64,000 nucleotides of DNA, taken from Hyphomicrobium zavarzinii ATCC 27496. Its GTDB lineage: Bacteria; Pseudomonadota; Alphaproteobacteria; Rhizobiales; Hyphomicrobiaceae. Shown here one piece after another: positions 18,782 to 27,156 of this stretch (position 1 is its first letter; each line of letters starts with the position of its first letter). Location: assembly GCF_000383415.1 (NCBI RefSeq), contig NZ_KB911260.1, forward strand, positions 62,001 to 126,000. The letters run 5' to 3'. The notes under the pieces are model-generated. The model did not search any database, was not told the origin of the DNA, and saw only the letters and a list, made by a program, of their open reading frames with translations. The position numbers were made by a program, and so were the translations under genes.

Positions 18782-19579
18782 ATGCGCATTCTGATCACGA
18801 ACGACGACGGAGCGGGCGCGCACGGTCTTTCGGTGCTGCATCAGATCGCGAAGTCGATTTCTGACGACGTTTGGATCGTGGCGCCAGAGACGAACCAGAG
18901 CGGGGCCTCTCACGCTCTCACGCTGCAGGTGCCGCTGCGCTATCGCGAAATCGGCGATCACGCGTTCGCGGTTCGCGGCACGCCCGCCGATTGCGTGATC
19001 ATGGGCGTGAAGCATGTGCTGAAGGACAAGGCGCCGGATCTCGTGCTGTCTGGAGTGAACCACGGTTCGAACCTCGCGGAGGACGTGACCTACTCGGGCA
19101 CCATCGCGGGCGCGATGGAGGGCACGCTGCTCGGCATCCGCTCGATCGCCATGAGCCTCACCATCGGCTTCGATCCGGAAGGCAGGCAGCACTGGAAGTC
19201 GCCGCTGGAGCACGGCCCGCGGCTGGTCGAGCAACTGCTCTCGGTCGATTGGCCGGAGAGCACGCTCATGAACATCAACTATCCGGATCTTGCTCCGGGC
19301 GATGTGAAGGGCGTGGCCGCAACCCGGCAGGGGCGCCGCGACCAGGGCGGGCTGCACATCCAGGAGCGCAGCGACACGTGGGGCGATCCCTATTTCTGGG
19401 TCGGCTTCGAGCGCCGCAGGGCCGATCCGCCGAAGGATTCGGATCTGCGCGCCATCGCCGACGGCTTCATTTCCGTAACGCCGCTGCATCTCAATCTCAC
19501 GCACGAGCGTGCGCGGGATACCCTCGGCGGTGTGCTCTCGCTGGGCGGCGATAGGAACCGCCTCAAGGACGCGGGCTAG
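18782..19579 (+). CDS. surE: 5'-nucleotidase SurE
   Basis: A 265-residue SurE-fold phosphatase. It begins MRILITNDDG with the metal-binding Asp-Asp, has the Ser/Asn loop (NQSGASHALTL) and the GVNHGSNLAEDVTYSGTIAGAMEG motif. SurE hydrolyses nucleoside 5'- and 3'-monophosphates and is linked to stationary-phase survival. In many relatives pcm (isoaspartyl methyltransferase) lies between surE and the LysM/M23 gene; here a non-coding gap is found instead. An in-frame ATG at 18770 is an alternative start. Confidence 0.94.
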   Translation: MRILITNDDGAGAHGLSVLHQIAKSISDDVWIVAPETNQSGASHALTLQVPLRYREIGDHAFAVRGTPADCVIMGVKHVLKDKAPDLVLSGVNHGSNLAEDVTYSGTIAGAMEGTLLGIRSIAMSLTIGFDPEGRQHWKSPLEHGPRLVEQLLSVDWPESTLMNINYPDLAPGDVKGVAATRQGRRDQGGLHIQERSDTWGDPYFWVGFERRRADPPKDSDLRAIADGFISVTPLHLNLTHERARDTLGGVLSLGGDRNRLKDAG

Positions 19580-19978
19580 CGCGTCCTTCGCCGACCAATC
19601 GACGCTCATTTCTGTTTTGCCGAAGCCGGTGCGGGGGCATTGAACGCGAGACCGCATCTGCAACTTGCGCGATAAGGCCGCCAAGTCGCCGAGATTTCTC
19701 CGTCATCGCAGCACAATCGAAGCGTATGTGGGTATGCGTGCGGGGTCCGATTTACGGCATGCAGCCGGGCAGCCATCTCTCGATCCCTGTTCGTCTCTCA
19801 GGCGCGCCGTGGCGCGTGCGCCGGAGTGCATTTTAGGGGTTTGATTTACGTTCACGATGCGCGCGGGACCCGCTCACATCTCCGACGAATCAAGCCCAGA
19901 ACGGGTTTGTGCCCCTCCGTTAAGGTTCTCTTAACTGGTTAAGGGTTACCTGGAGAGTGGGTATTCAGGGTGTGTGGC
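19580..19978. other. intergenic gap where pcm is usually found
   Basis: About 400 bases between surE and the lipoprotein gene contain no ORF with coding character in either direction and no recognisable remnant of pcm. The last ~60 bases (TTAAGG, TTAACTGGTTAAGGG and the GGAGAG region) are AT-richer and likely hold the promoter and leader of the downstream gene. Confidence 0.4.
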
Positions 19979-21556
19979 ATGTTAAGTTCTTTGCGTAAAT
20001 GTCATCAATCCTCCGGCGTTCAGGGATTGAGGATCGGTCTGATCTTCTCCGCCGCCGCGGCATTGGCGGGCTGCAGCGCCGACATTTCTCGTTTCGATCT
20101 TGGCAATCCCGAAGGGGCGCGCGCCCACTCCGATTACGCGCCCTCGGGCGGGGCAACGGGCCGCTCGGCTTCCTCCGAATTCGGCTCTGCCGGCTACGAC
20201 CGCCCCAGCTATCGCGGCAACACCGTCGCGCGCTCCGAGCTTCCGCCCACGCCTCAGGCTCCTCTCACCACGAGCGCCATTCCGCCTCAGCAGCAGCAGC
20301 AGGCTCCCTACGGGGGCTATGGGCAGCAGCAGCGCCAGCCGAGCTATGGCTCGGATCAGCGCGCGCCGCAGTACAATGCGCAGCCGAGCCCGTCCTATTC
20401 GGGCGGATCGCAGTATGGCGGTGCAGCACCGTCGGGGCAGGTCGCGCCGATCGCCTCTCGCGATGCGGGCGGCGCCAAGGGCGACATGATCGAGGTGCGC
20501 CCGGGTGATACGCTTTACGGCATCTCGCGCCGTCACAAGGTCTCGCTCAACGAGCTGATGACCACGAACGGCCTGACCTCTCCCAACCTGAAGCCGGGCC
20601 AGCAGCTTTATCTGCCGGCCGGCACACGCGCGGCTGCGAGCGAGACGGCGCGTCCTGCGCGTGAGGATCGCTACCACACGTCCGCCGCTGCGGAACCGGC
20701 TCAGTCTGCGCCCGCCGCCGAGGCGCCGTCCGACTGGAACGGCAGCTACACGGTGCGTTCCGGCGACTCCCTCTATGCCATCGCGCGCCAGAACAACGTG
20801 AAGCTCGCGGAGCTCGAGCGCTACAACGGCATCCAGGATTCGCGGAAGGTGAAGCCGGGTACTGTTCTCAAGATTCCGGGTGGGGCCGCGCCTGCGGCTT
20901 CGCAGGTTGCGGACGCCGCGCCTGCCGCAGAGGCCCAGCCTTACCGCGAGCAGGCCCAGACGCCTGCGCCCGCGCCGGGAGCTGTGCGCCTGGGCGAGGC
21001 GACGAGTCCGCCGCCGACCTCGTCGTCGCAGCAGCCGATGCTGCTCAACGGGTCCAATACGCCTGCGCCGCCTGCTGCCGCGCCGAACGTCGAGCGGGTC
21101 GCGAAAGCGGAAACGCCGGGCGCTGCAAGCGATGCCGTCACTCCGGCTGCGTCGCAGAACGCAGGCTCGGTGGCCGGGTCACGGCTGCGTTGGCCGGTGG
21201 CCGGTAAGGTCATCAGCGGCTTCGGTCCGCGCCCCGACGGTACGCATAACGACGGCGTCAATCTCGCTGCGCCGATGGGGACCGACATTCATGCAGCCGA
21301 GAACGGCGTGGTGGCCTACTCGGGCGACGAGCTCAAGGGCTACGGCAACCTCGTGCTGATCCGCCACGACAACGGCTGGGTAACGGCCTACGCGCATGCC
21401 GACGAAATTCTCGTCAAGCGTGGCGACCGCATCAAGCGCGGCCAGGTGATCGCGAAAGCTGGCCGTACCGGCCAGGTGGATCAGCCGCAGGTGCACTTCG
21501 AGCTGCGCCAGGGGCAGAAGCCCGTCGATCCGACTCCGTTCATGGAGAGGCTGTAG
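19979..21556 (+). CDS. LysM/M23-domain lipoprotein, NlpD/LppB/DipM type
   Basis: A 525-residue lipoprotein: signal peptide with lipobox LAGC, a disordered Gln/Ser/Tyr-rich stretch, LysM 1 (VRPGDTLYGISRRHKVSLNE), LysM 2 (VRSGDSLYAIARQNNVKLAE), a Pro/Ala linker and a C-terminal LytM/M23 domain. Catalytic residues of active LytM enzymes are partly lost: the HxxxD motif reads HNDGVN with Asn for Asp, and the final HxH reads QVH. It therefore probably acts like NlpD or DipM, as an activator of amidases at division, rather than as an endopeptidase. ATG 19979 with AGGG upstream is preferred to the GTG at 19970. Confidence 0.88.
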   Translation: MLSSLRKCHQSSGVQGLRIGLIFSAAAALAGCSADISRFDLGNPEGARAHSDYAPSGGATGRSASSEFGSAGYDRPSYRGNTVARSELPPTPQAPLTTSAIPPQQQQQAPYGGYGQQQRQPSYGSDQRAPQYNAQPSPSYSGGSQYGGAAPSGQVAPIASRDAGGAKGDMIEVRPGDTLYGISRRHKVSLNELMTTNGLTSPNLKPGQQLYLPAGTRAAASETARPAREDRYHTSAAAEPAQSAPAAEAPSDWNGSYTVRSGDSLYAIARQNNVKLAELERYNGIQDSRKVKPGTVLKIPGGAAPAASQVADAAPAAEAQPYREQAQTPAPAPGAVRLGEATSPPPTSSSQQPMLLNGSNTPAPPAAAPNVERVAKAETPGAASDAVTPAASQNAGSVAGSRLRWPVAGKVISGFGPRPDGTHNDGVNLAAPMGTDIHAAENGVVAYSGDELKGYGNLVLIRHDNGWVTAYAHADEILVKRGDRIKRGQVIAKAGRTGQVDQPQVHFELRQGQKPVDPTPFMERL

Positions 21557-21567
21557 ATGAGGGCAGT

Positions 21568-21586
21568 GGGCAGCAGGGTGCTGCCC
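21568..21586. terminator. perfect 8-bp stem-loop between convergent genes
   Basis: GGGCAGCA at 21568-21575 pairs with TGCTGCCC at 21579-21586 across GGG. It lies in the 73-base space between the lipoprotein gene and the convergent DUF815 gene, where a shared terminator is expected. There is no T-run. Confidence 0.4.
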
Positions 21587-21629
21587 TGTCCTGCCCATCC
21601 CGCTCGCTGCTGCCTGTTGCCGGCTGCCC

Positions 21630-22508
21630 CTATAGCGGCAGCGTCTTGCCCAAGCGGCCCGCCAAATCCTGCGTGAACTGCCAGGCGACGCGGCCGGAGC
21701 GGCCGCCACGGGTGACGCTCCATTCGAGCGCCTCGCGCACGAGTTCCTCACGCGTGATCGGTAGACCGAAGTGCTCGGCATAGCCCGACACCATGGCGAG
21801 ATAGTCGTCCTGGCTGCAGTTGTGGAAGCCGAGCCAGAGCCCGAAGCGATCCGACAGAGACACCTTCTCCTCGACCGCCTCGGACGGGTTGATCGCCGTG
21901 GAGCGCTCGTTGTCGACCATGTCCCGCGGCATCAGATGGCGGCGGTTGGAGGTCGCATAGAACAGCACGTTGGGCGGGCGCCCTTCGATGCCGCCGTCCA
22001 GGACTGCTTTCAGCGATTTGTAGCTCGTGTCGTCGCGGTCGAACGAGAGGTCGTCGCAGAAGACGATGAAGCGGTGCGGAGAGGCGCGTAGCGCGCCGAG
22101 GCAGGCGGGGAGCGTCGCGATGTCCTCACGATGGATCTCGACCAGCTTCAAGCCCGCAGCGCTGGCCCGATCCGCGAGGGAGGCCTCGACCTCGGCATGG
22201 ATCGCCTTGACGAGGCTCGATTTGCCCATGCCGCGGGCACCCCAGAGAAGCGCGTTGTTCGCGGGAAGGCCTTCGGCGAAGCGGCGCGTATTGTCGAGGA
22301 GCTGGCGTGCCGAGCCGTCGATGCCTTTGAGAAGCGTTCGGGGAACGCGGTTCACATGGGGGACCGGCTGGAACGAAAGATTGGACGCTTGCCAGACGAA
22401 GGCGCCGGCGGCCTCGAAATCCGGGAGCGCGGGCGGGGGCGGCGCCAGCCGCTCCAGCGCGGCAGCGATGCGGTCCAGACGGGCCGTAAGGTCGGCTTCT
22501 TCACTCAT
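21630..22508 (-). CDS. DUF815 family AAA-type ATPase
   Basis: A 292-residue P-loop protein. Walker A is GARGMGKSS, Walker B is FIVFCDDLSFD, and a sensor-like ATSNRRHLMPR segment follows. This is the DUF815 family, predicted ATPases of unknown role found next to yajC-secDF in alphaproteobacteria. The N-terminal ~30 residues are a short helical lead-in. It is divergent from yajC with about 290 bases between. Function beyond ATP binding cannot be given. Confidence 0.88.
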   Translation of the reverse strand: MSEEADLTARLDRIAAALERLAPPPPALPDFEAAGAFVWQASNLSFQPVPHVNRVPRTLLKGIDGSARQLLDNTRRFAEGLPANNALLWGARGMGKSSLVKAIHAEVEASLADRASAAGLKLVEIHREDIATLPACLGALRASPHRFIVFCDDLSFDRDDTSYKSLKAVLDGGIEGRPPNVLFYATSNRRHLMPRDMVDNERSTAINPSEAVEEKVSLSDRFGLWLGFHNCSQDDYLAMVSGYAEHFGLPITREELVREALEWSVTRGGRSGRVAWQFTQDLAGRLGKTLPL

Positions 22509-22796
22509 GATCAGTTTTGGCCTTGAATTCCGGGCATATTCTTGCTGTCCGGGATGGGACGTGCCCCTACTGGCTGATCCCGGCCGTCCTCTATACTCCT
22601 GTCGGCTTTACCCAGGCCAGTGGGCGTGCTGACCCGGGCCACGTCCGGTGCTGCAAGGGTTGCAAAGCGGGCTCCGCCCACTATAGTCGCGGCCGATCTC
22701 AGGCGGACAGGCTTGCGGAGTTGATCCTCCGTCGAGGCTGGCCGCGATTCGCTTGTACGATCCGATATAGACGATCCCGACGAGGACCAGTCCCCT

Positions 22797-23141
22797 ATGT
22801 TCATCTCTCCGGCCTATGCCCAGAGCGGCCCGATGTCAGACCCCTTCAGCGGTCTCCTCATTCCCATGCTGCTGATGGTGCTCATTTTCTATTTTCTCGT
22901 CATCCGGCCGCAAAGCCAGCGCCAGAAGCAGCACCGCGAGATGATCGAGCGCGTGCGGCGGGGCGATACGGTGGTGACCTCGGGCGGGTTCATCGGCAAG
23001 GTCTCGCGCGTGCCGGACAACTCCGACGAGATCGACGTCGATCTCAGCGATACGCTCAAGGTGCGGGTGCTCAAGAGCACGCTCCTCGACGTGCGCTCGA
23101 AGGGTGAGCCGGTCAAGGACGGCGGCACGGTCACGAAGTAA
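22797..23141 (+). CDS. yajC: Sec translocon accessory subunit YajC
   Basis: A 114-residue protein with one N-terminal membrane helix (LLIPMLLMVLIFYFLVIRP), the RPQSQRQKQHREM motif and a small beta domain with GDTVVTSGGFIGKV. YajC forms the holotranslocon accessory complex with SecD and SecF. It is the first gene of a yajC-secD-secF operon; the spacing to secD is 80 bases. Confidence 0.95.
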   Translation: MFISPAYAQSGPMSDPFSGLLIPMLLMVLIFYFLVIRPQSQRQKQHREMIERVRRGDTVVTSGGFIGKVSRVPDNSDEIDVDLSDTLKVRVLKSTLLDVRSKGEPVKDGGTVTK

Positions 23142-23221
23142 TACGCTAGGCGCACGGAGGCGGGGCCGCGCGTGGTGCCCGTCTCGACGCGACAACGCTT
23201 ACGGGAGAGGTTCGCTCCGTT

Positions 23222-24850
23222 ATGCTGCACTTCGAGCGCTGGAAGATTTTCGCAATCGTCGCGACGTGTCTCCTCGGCCTGCTGTTCGCCTTGCCGAACT
23301 TCTTCTCGAAGGAGACGGTGGCTTCCTGGCCGAGCTTCATCCCGAAGCGGCAGATGCCGCTCGGTCTCGATCTTCGCGGCGGCGCTCATCTGCTGCTCGC
23401 GCTCGACCAGAACGAGATCCGCAAGGACTGGCTCGCGAACCTGCGCGAGGATTCGCGCAAGACGCTTCGCGAGGCGAAGATCGGCTTCTCGGCGATCGGT
23501 GTCTCCGGCGATGCGGTGCAGATTCGTCTCGTCAAGCCCGAGGACACGGAGACCGCGCTCAAGGAGCTGAAGAAGCTCGTGCAGCCGATCGGCAACGCCA
23601 TTCTCGGCACCAGCGGAAACGACGTCGAGGTTGAGAAGGGGGCGGAACCGGGCCTGATCCTGCTGAAGCCCACTCAGTTCGGCATGCAGGAGCGTCTCTC
23701 GAATGCGGCCTCGGCCTCGATCGAGACCGTCAACCGCCGCGTGAACGCGCTAGGCACGGCGGAATCGACCGTGGTGCGCCAGGGGCGCGACCGCATCCTC
23801 GTGCAGTATCCGGGCCTCACCGACACCAAGCAGCTCAAGGATCTGATCGGCAAGACGGCAAAGCTGTCGTTCCACGCCGTGCATCCGACCATCACGGCCG
23901 AAGAGGCCAAGACGACGCGTCCGCCGATGGGCTATCGCGTCTATCCCGCCGCGGAGCGGGAAGCCGGTTTCGAGCAGGGCTACGTGCTCGCCGAGACGCC
24001 GGTGGTGCAGGGCGACGACCTCGTGGATTCGCAGCCCGGCTTCGACAGCCAGACCAACGCCCCGATCATCAGCTTCCGGTTCAATCAGTCGGGCGCTCGC
24101 AAGTTCGGCAACTTCTCGAAGGATCACGTGGGCGAGCCGTTCGCCATCGTGCTCGACGACACGGTGATCTCTGCGCCTGTGATCCGCGAAGCGATCCTCG
24201 GCGGCTCGGGACAGATCTCGGGCAACTTCACCGTCGAGAGTGCCAACAACCTCGCCATTCAGCTTCGCTCGGGCGCGCTGCCCGCGAAGCTCACCATCGT
24301 CGAGGAGCGCACCGTCGGGCCTTCGCTCGGCGCCGACAGCATCGAGGCGGGCAAGCTCGCGGGCATCGTCGGCCTGATCGCGACGGCCATTCTCACCATC
24401 CTGGCCTACGGCACGTTCGGCGTTTACGCAGTCATCGGCCTGCTCGTGCATGGCGTTCTCATTCTCGCTCTGATGTCGGTGATCGGCACGACGCTGACGC
24501 TGCCCGGCATCGCGGGCTTCGTGCTCACCATCGCCATGGCCGTGGACGCCAACGTGCTGATCTATGAGCGTATGCGAGAGGAGCTTCGCGCCGGCCGCAC
24601 ACCTATCGCGGCGATCGAATCGGGGTTCCAGCGCGCGTTCGTCACCATCCTCGACAGCCAGCTCACGACGCTGGCGGCGGCGGTGATCATGTTCTGGCTC
24701 GGCTCCGGTCCGATCCGCGGCTTCGCCGTCACGCTCACGCTCGGCATCATCACATCGGTGTTCGCGGCCGTGACCATCACGCGTCTGCTGGTTGCCATGT
24801 GGCTCAAGAATGCGAAGGCCAAGGGCCGCTCGCTCGTCGTTCCGATCTAA
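23222..24850 (+). CDS. secD: protein translocase subunit SecD
   Basis: A 542-residue RND-superfamily protein. It shows an N-terminal membrane helix, the MPLGLDLRGGAHLLL motif, a large periplasmic P1 domain, and five C-terminal helices with GIAGFVLTIAMAVDANVLIYERMREE carrying the conserved Asp of the proton path. SecDF uses the proton gradient to pull preproteins out of SecYEG on the periplasmic side. secF starts 15 bases downstream. Confidence 0.97.
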   Translation: MLHFERWKIFAIVATCLLGLLFALPNFFSKETVASWPSFIPKRQMPLGLDLRGGAHLLLALDQNEIRKDWLANLREDSRKTLREAKIGFSAIGVSGDAVQIRLVKPEDTETALKELKKLVQPIGNAILGTSGNDVEVEKGAEPGLILLKPTQFGMQERLSNAASASIETVNRRVNALGTAESTVVRQGRDRILVQYPGLTDTKQLKDLIGKTAKLSFHAVHPTITAEEAKTTRPPMGYRVYPAAEREAGFEQGYVLAETPVVQGDDLVDSQPGFDSQTNAPIISFRFNQSGARKFGNFSKDHVGEPFAIVLDDTVISAPVIREAILGGSGQISGNFTVESANNLAIQLRSGALPAKLTIVEERTVGPSLGADSIEAGKLAGIVGLIATAILTILAYGTFGVYAVIGLLVHGVLILALMSVIGTTLTLPGIAGFVLTIAMAVDANVLIYERMREELRAGRTPIAAIESGFQRAFVTILDSQLTTLAAAVIMFWLGSGPIRGFAVTLTLGIITSVFAAVTITRLLVAMWLKNAKAKGRSLVVPI

Positions 24851-24865
24851 GGAAGGTCTCCCACA

Positions 24866-25828
24866 ATGTTCCTTGTGCCCGACTTCAAGGGTAATGACTT
24901 CTTTCCCCACGGAACGCGTCTGCCGTTCATGGACTACAAGGGGCTGTGCGTCGCGCTCTCCATCATCGCGATGGTGCTCTCGTTCGGCATAATCATGATC
25001 AAGGGTTTCAATTACGGTGTCGATTTCAAGGGCGGCTCGCTGATCGAGGTGCGGGCGAAGTCCGGCAAGGCCGACATCGGCGTGATGCGCGACAAGCTTG
25101 CGACGCTCGGTCTCGGCGACGTGCAGATCCAGAGCTTCGGCTCGGAAGCCGACGCGCTGATCCGAATCGAGCAGCAGCCGGGCGAGGAGGAAGCTCAGCA
25201 GGCAGCCGCAAACAAGGTGCTCGATACGCTCGGCTCCGACTATGAGCAGCGGCGCATTGAGGTGGTGGGTCCTGCGGTTTCGAGCGAGCTTCGCACAACA
25301 GGCCTGATTGCGGTGCTCGCGTCGATCGCGGCCATCGTGACCTACGTGTGGTTCCGTTTCGAGTGGCAGTTCTCGGTCGGCGTGGTGCTCGGCCTCTTCC
25401 ACGACGTGCTGGTGACGGCCGGCATTTTTTCGCTCTTCCAGCTCGCGTTCGATCTCTCGATCGTCGCGGCTCTGCTCACCATTCTCGGCTACTCGGTGAA
25501 CGATTCCGTCGTGGTCGCGGACCGAATTCGAGAGAACTTGCGCAAGTACAAAAAGATGCCGCTGACGGAGCTGCTCAACCTCTCGATCAACGAGACGCTG
25601 TCGCGCACCATTCTCACGGGCGTGACGACGATCGCGGTGCTGTTCGCGCTATTCTTCCTGGGCGGCGAGGTGATGCAGAACTTCACGTTCGCGATGCTGT
25701 TTGGCGTGATCATCGGCACCTACTCGTCGATCTTCATCTCGGCGCCGGTCATCGACTATCTCGGCATCAAGCGCGACTGGAGCGACGAAACGCAGAAGGC
25801 GGCCGCCGGAACGCCCGCGCGGCCCTAG
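24866..25828 (+). CDS. secF: protein translocase subunit SecF
   Basis: A 320-residue partner of SecD. It has an N-terminal helix, the GVDFKGGSLIEVR motif, and a C-terminal helical bundle with LLTILGYSVNDSVVVADRIREN, matching the functional SecF signature. GGAAGG lies upstream of the ATG. It is the third gene of yajC-secD-secF. Confidence 0.97.
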   Translation: MFLVPDFKGNDFFPHGTRLPFMDYKGLCVALSIIAMVLSFGIIMIKGFNYGVDFKGGSLIEVRAKSGKADIGVMRDKLATLGLGDVQIQSFGSEADALIRIEQQPGEEEAQQAAANKVLDTLGSDYEQRRIEVVGPAVSSELRTTGLIAVLASIAAIVTYVWFRFEWQFSVGVVLGLFHDVLVTAGIFSLFQLAFDLSIVAALLTILGYSVNDSVVVADRIRENLRKYKKMPLTELLNLSINETLSRTILTGVTTIAVLFALFFLGGEVMQNFTFAMLFGVIIGTYSSIFISAPVIDYLGIKRDWSDETQKAAAGTPARP

Positions 25829-25857
25829 CTGGCTCGGTTCTGGGGTAGGCGGCCCAA

Positions 25858-26232
25858 ATGGGTTATCAGGCGCATCTGCCCCGGCAGGTTCCGATCGAGG
25901 CTTACGGCAACGGCGGCTTCCGCTTCGGCGGCATGAGCCACAAAGGGTCTCTCCTGTGCCTGCCCTCCGGCATCTGGGGCTGGCAGGCGACGTCGGTCGA
26001 GGGGCTCGATCAGGAGGCGCTGGCGCCGGTGCTCGGGCTTGGGGGCGGGCTGTCGTTTCTTCTGCTCGGGACCGGGCGGGCGCTCGTGCGGCCGAGCCGT
26101 GAAATCCGCAAGCTGTTCGAGGATGCTGGGCTCTGGCTCGAGGTCATGGATACGGGGGCCGCGGCGCGAACCTACAACGTGCTGCTCGCCGAGGGGCGCG
26201 TGATCGCGGCGGCGCTGATCGCCGTCGAATAG
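25858..26232 (+). CDS. Mth938-like domain protein (NDUFAF3 family)
   Basis: A 124-residue single-domain protein of the Mth938/DUF498 family, with family elements FRFGGMSHKGSLLCLPSG, FLLLGTGRA and NVLLAEGRVIAAALI. The human homologue NDUFAF3 is a mitochondrial complex I assembly factor. The gene follows secF by 29 bases and precedes the squalene/phytoene-synthase-like gene by 13, so all are probably co-transcribed. A role in respiratory complex assembly is inferred from the family, not shown here. Confidence 0.85.
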   Translation: MGYQAHLPRQVPIEAYGNGGFRFGGMSHKGSLLCLPSGIWGWQATSVEGLDQEALAPVLGLGGGLSFLLLGTGRALVRPSREIRKLFEDAGLWLEVMDTGAAARTYNVLLAEGRVIAAALIAVE

Positions 26233-26245
26233 GAAAGCATCGTCC

Positions 26246-27109
26246 ATGAGCGCGGCCAATCCGCTCGCAGATGCCGAGGCGCCCGTTCTTTCCGTTCGCG
26301 ACGCGGCGCGCGAGCACGAGCAGGACCGTTATCTTTCAGCGCTGCTTGCACCGCCTCGCGCGCGCGACGACCTCGTGGTGATTGCCGCTTATCTCGGAGA
26401 GCTGCGCCGTATTCCGCTCATCACGCGGGACGCGGCGATCGGAGAGATCCGGCTTCAGTGGTGGCGCGATACGCTGGCCCAGGCGGGCGCCGTGAGCGGG
26501 CATCCCGTGGCGGATGCGATGAACGCGCTCGCCAGTCGCCGCTCGCTTCGCCGTGAGTTGGTGCTGGCGCCGCTCGAAGGTGTTTCGCGGGAGCTCTACG
26601 AGGACGGCATTCCCGATGCGCGCGAATTCGATCTCTACGCCGAGGAGACGGAGGGTGCGGCAATTCGGCTCGCGCTTTCCGTGCTGGGCGAGGGAGGCGC
26701 GCAGAATTCGGAACGGGCGGTCGATTCTGCGGGGCGGGCGCTGGCTTTGACGCGGCTTGCCCTCACCTTGCCACAGCATGTTGCGCATGGTCGTCTGCCG
26801 CTTCCCGAGACGGTTTTGAATGGGGTCCGCGATCCGCGGGGAGCCCCGCAAAACGAGGCGCGGGAGGCCATGGGAACGTTATCGGTGCGGCTTGCAGACG
26901 AGGCGCAGGCCTCGCTCAAACAGTTCAGGGACGTGAGGGGACGCGTCAGCGCAGCAGCGATGGCCGCGTATCTGCCGCTCTCGCTGATCGAGCCGTACCT
27001 GCAGGCGCTCCGTAGACCGAAACGGGACGCTTTGCTGGAAGTCGCGGATATTTCTCCGCTTTCGCGTGTCACCAGACTGTGGTTCGCTCATTGGAGGGGC
27101 CGCGTTTAG
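26246..27109 (+). CDS. squalene/phytoene synthase-family protein (NDUFAF6-like)
   Basis: A 287-residue helical protein of the isoprenoid synthase superfamily, class trans-IPPS head-to-head. The RLQWWRDTL segment and the general layout fit, but the two Asp-rich DxxxD substrate motifs of true phytoene or squalene synthases are not visible. That pattern matches the NDUFAF6 group, a complex I assembly factor. The ribosome-binding site AGGAAAG precedes the ATG. Co-location with an NDUFAF3 homologue supports a respiratory rather than carotenoid role (inference). Confidence 0.78.
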   Translation: MSAANPLADAEAPVLSVRDAAREHEQDRYLSALLAPPRARDDLVVIAAYLGELRRIPLITRDAAIGEIRLQWWRDTLAQAGAVSGHPVADAMNALASRRSLRRELVLAPLEGVSRELYEDGIPDAREFDLYAEETEGAAIRLALSVLGEGGAQNSERAVDSAGRALALTRLALTLPQHVAHGRLPLPETVLNGVRDPRGAPQNEAREAMGTLSVRLADEAQASLKQFRDVRGRVSAAAMAAYLPLSLIEPYLQALRRPKRDALLEVADISPLSRVTRLWFAHWRGRV

Positions 27110-27156
27110 CCTGCCGGTGTCGTTGGCGGGCGAGATCATCGGGATCGTTGACGGGC

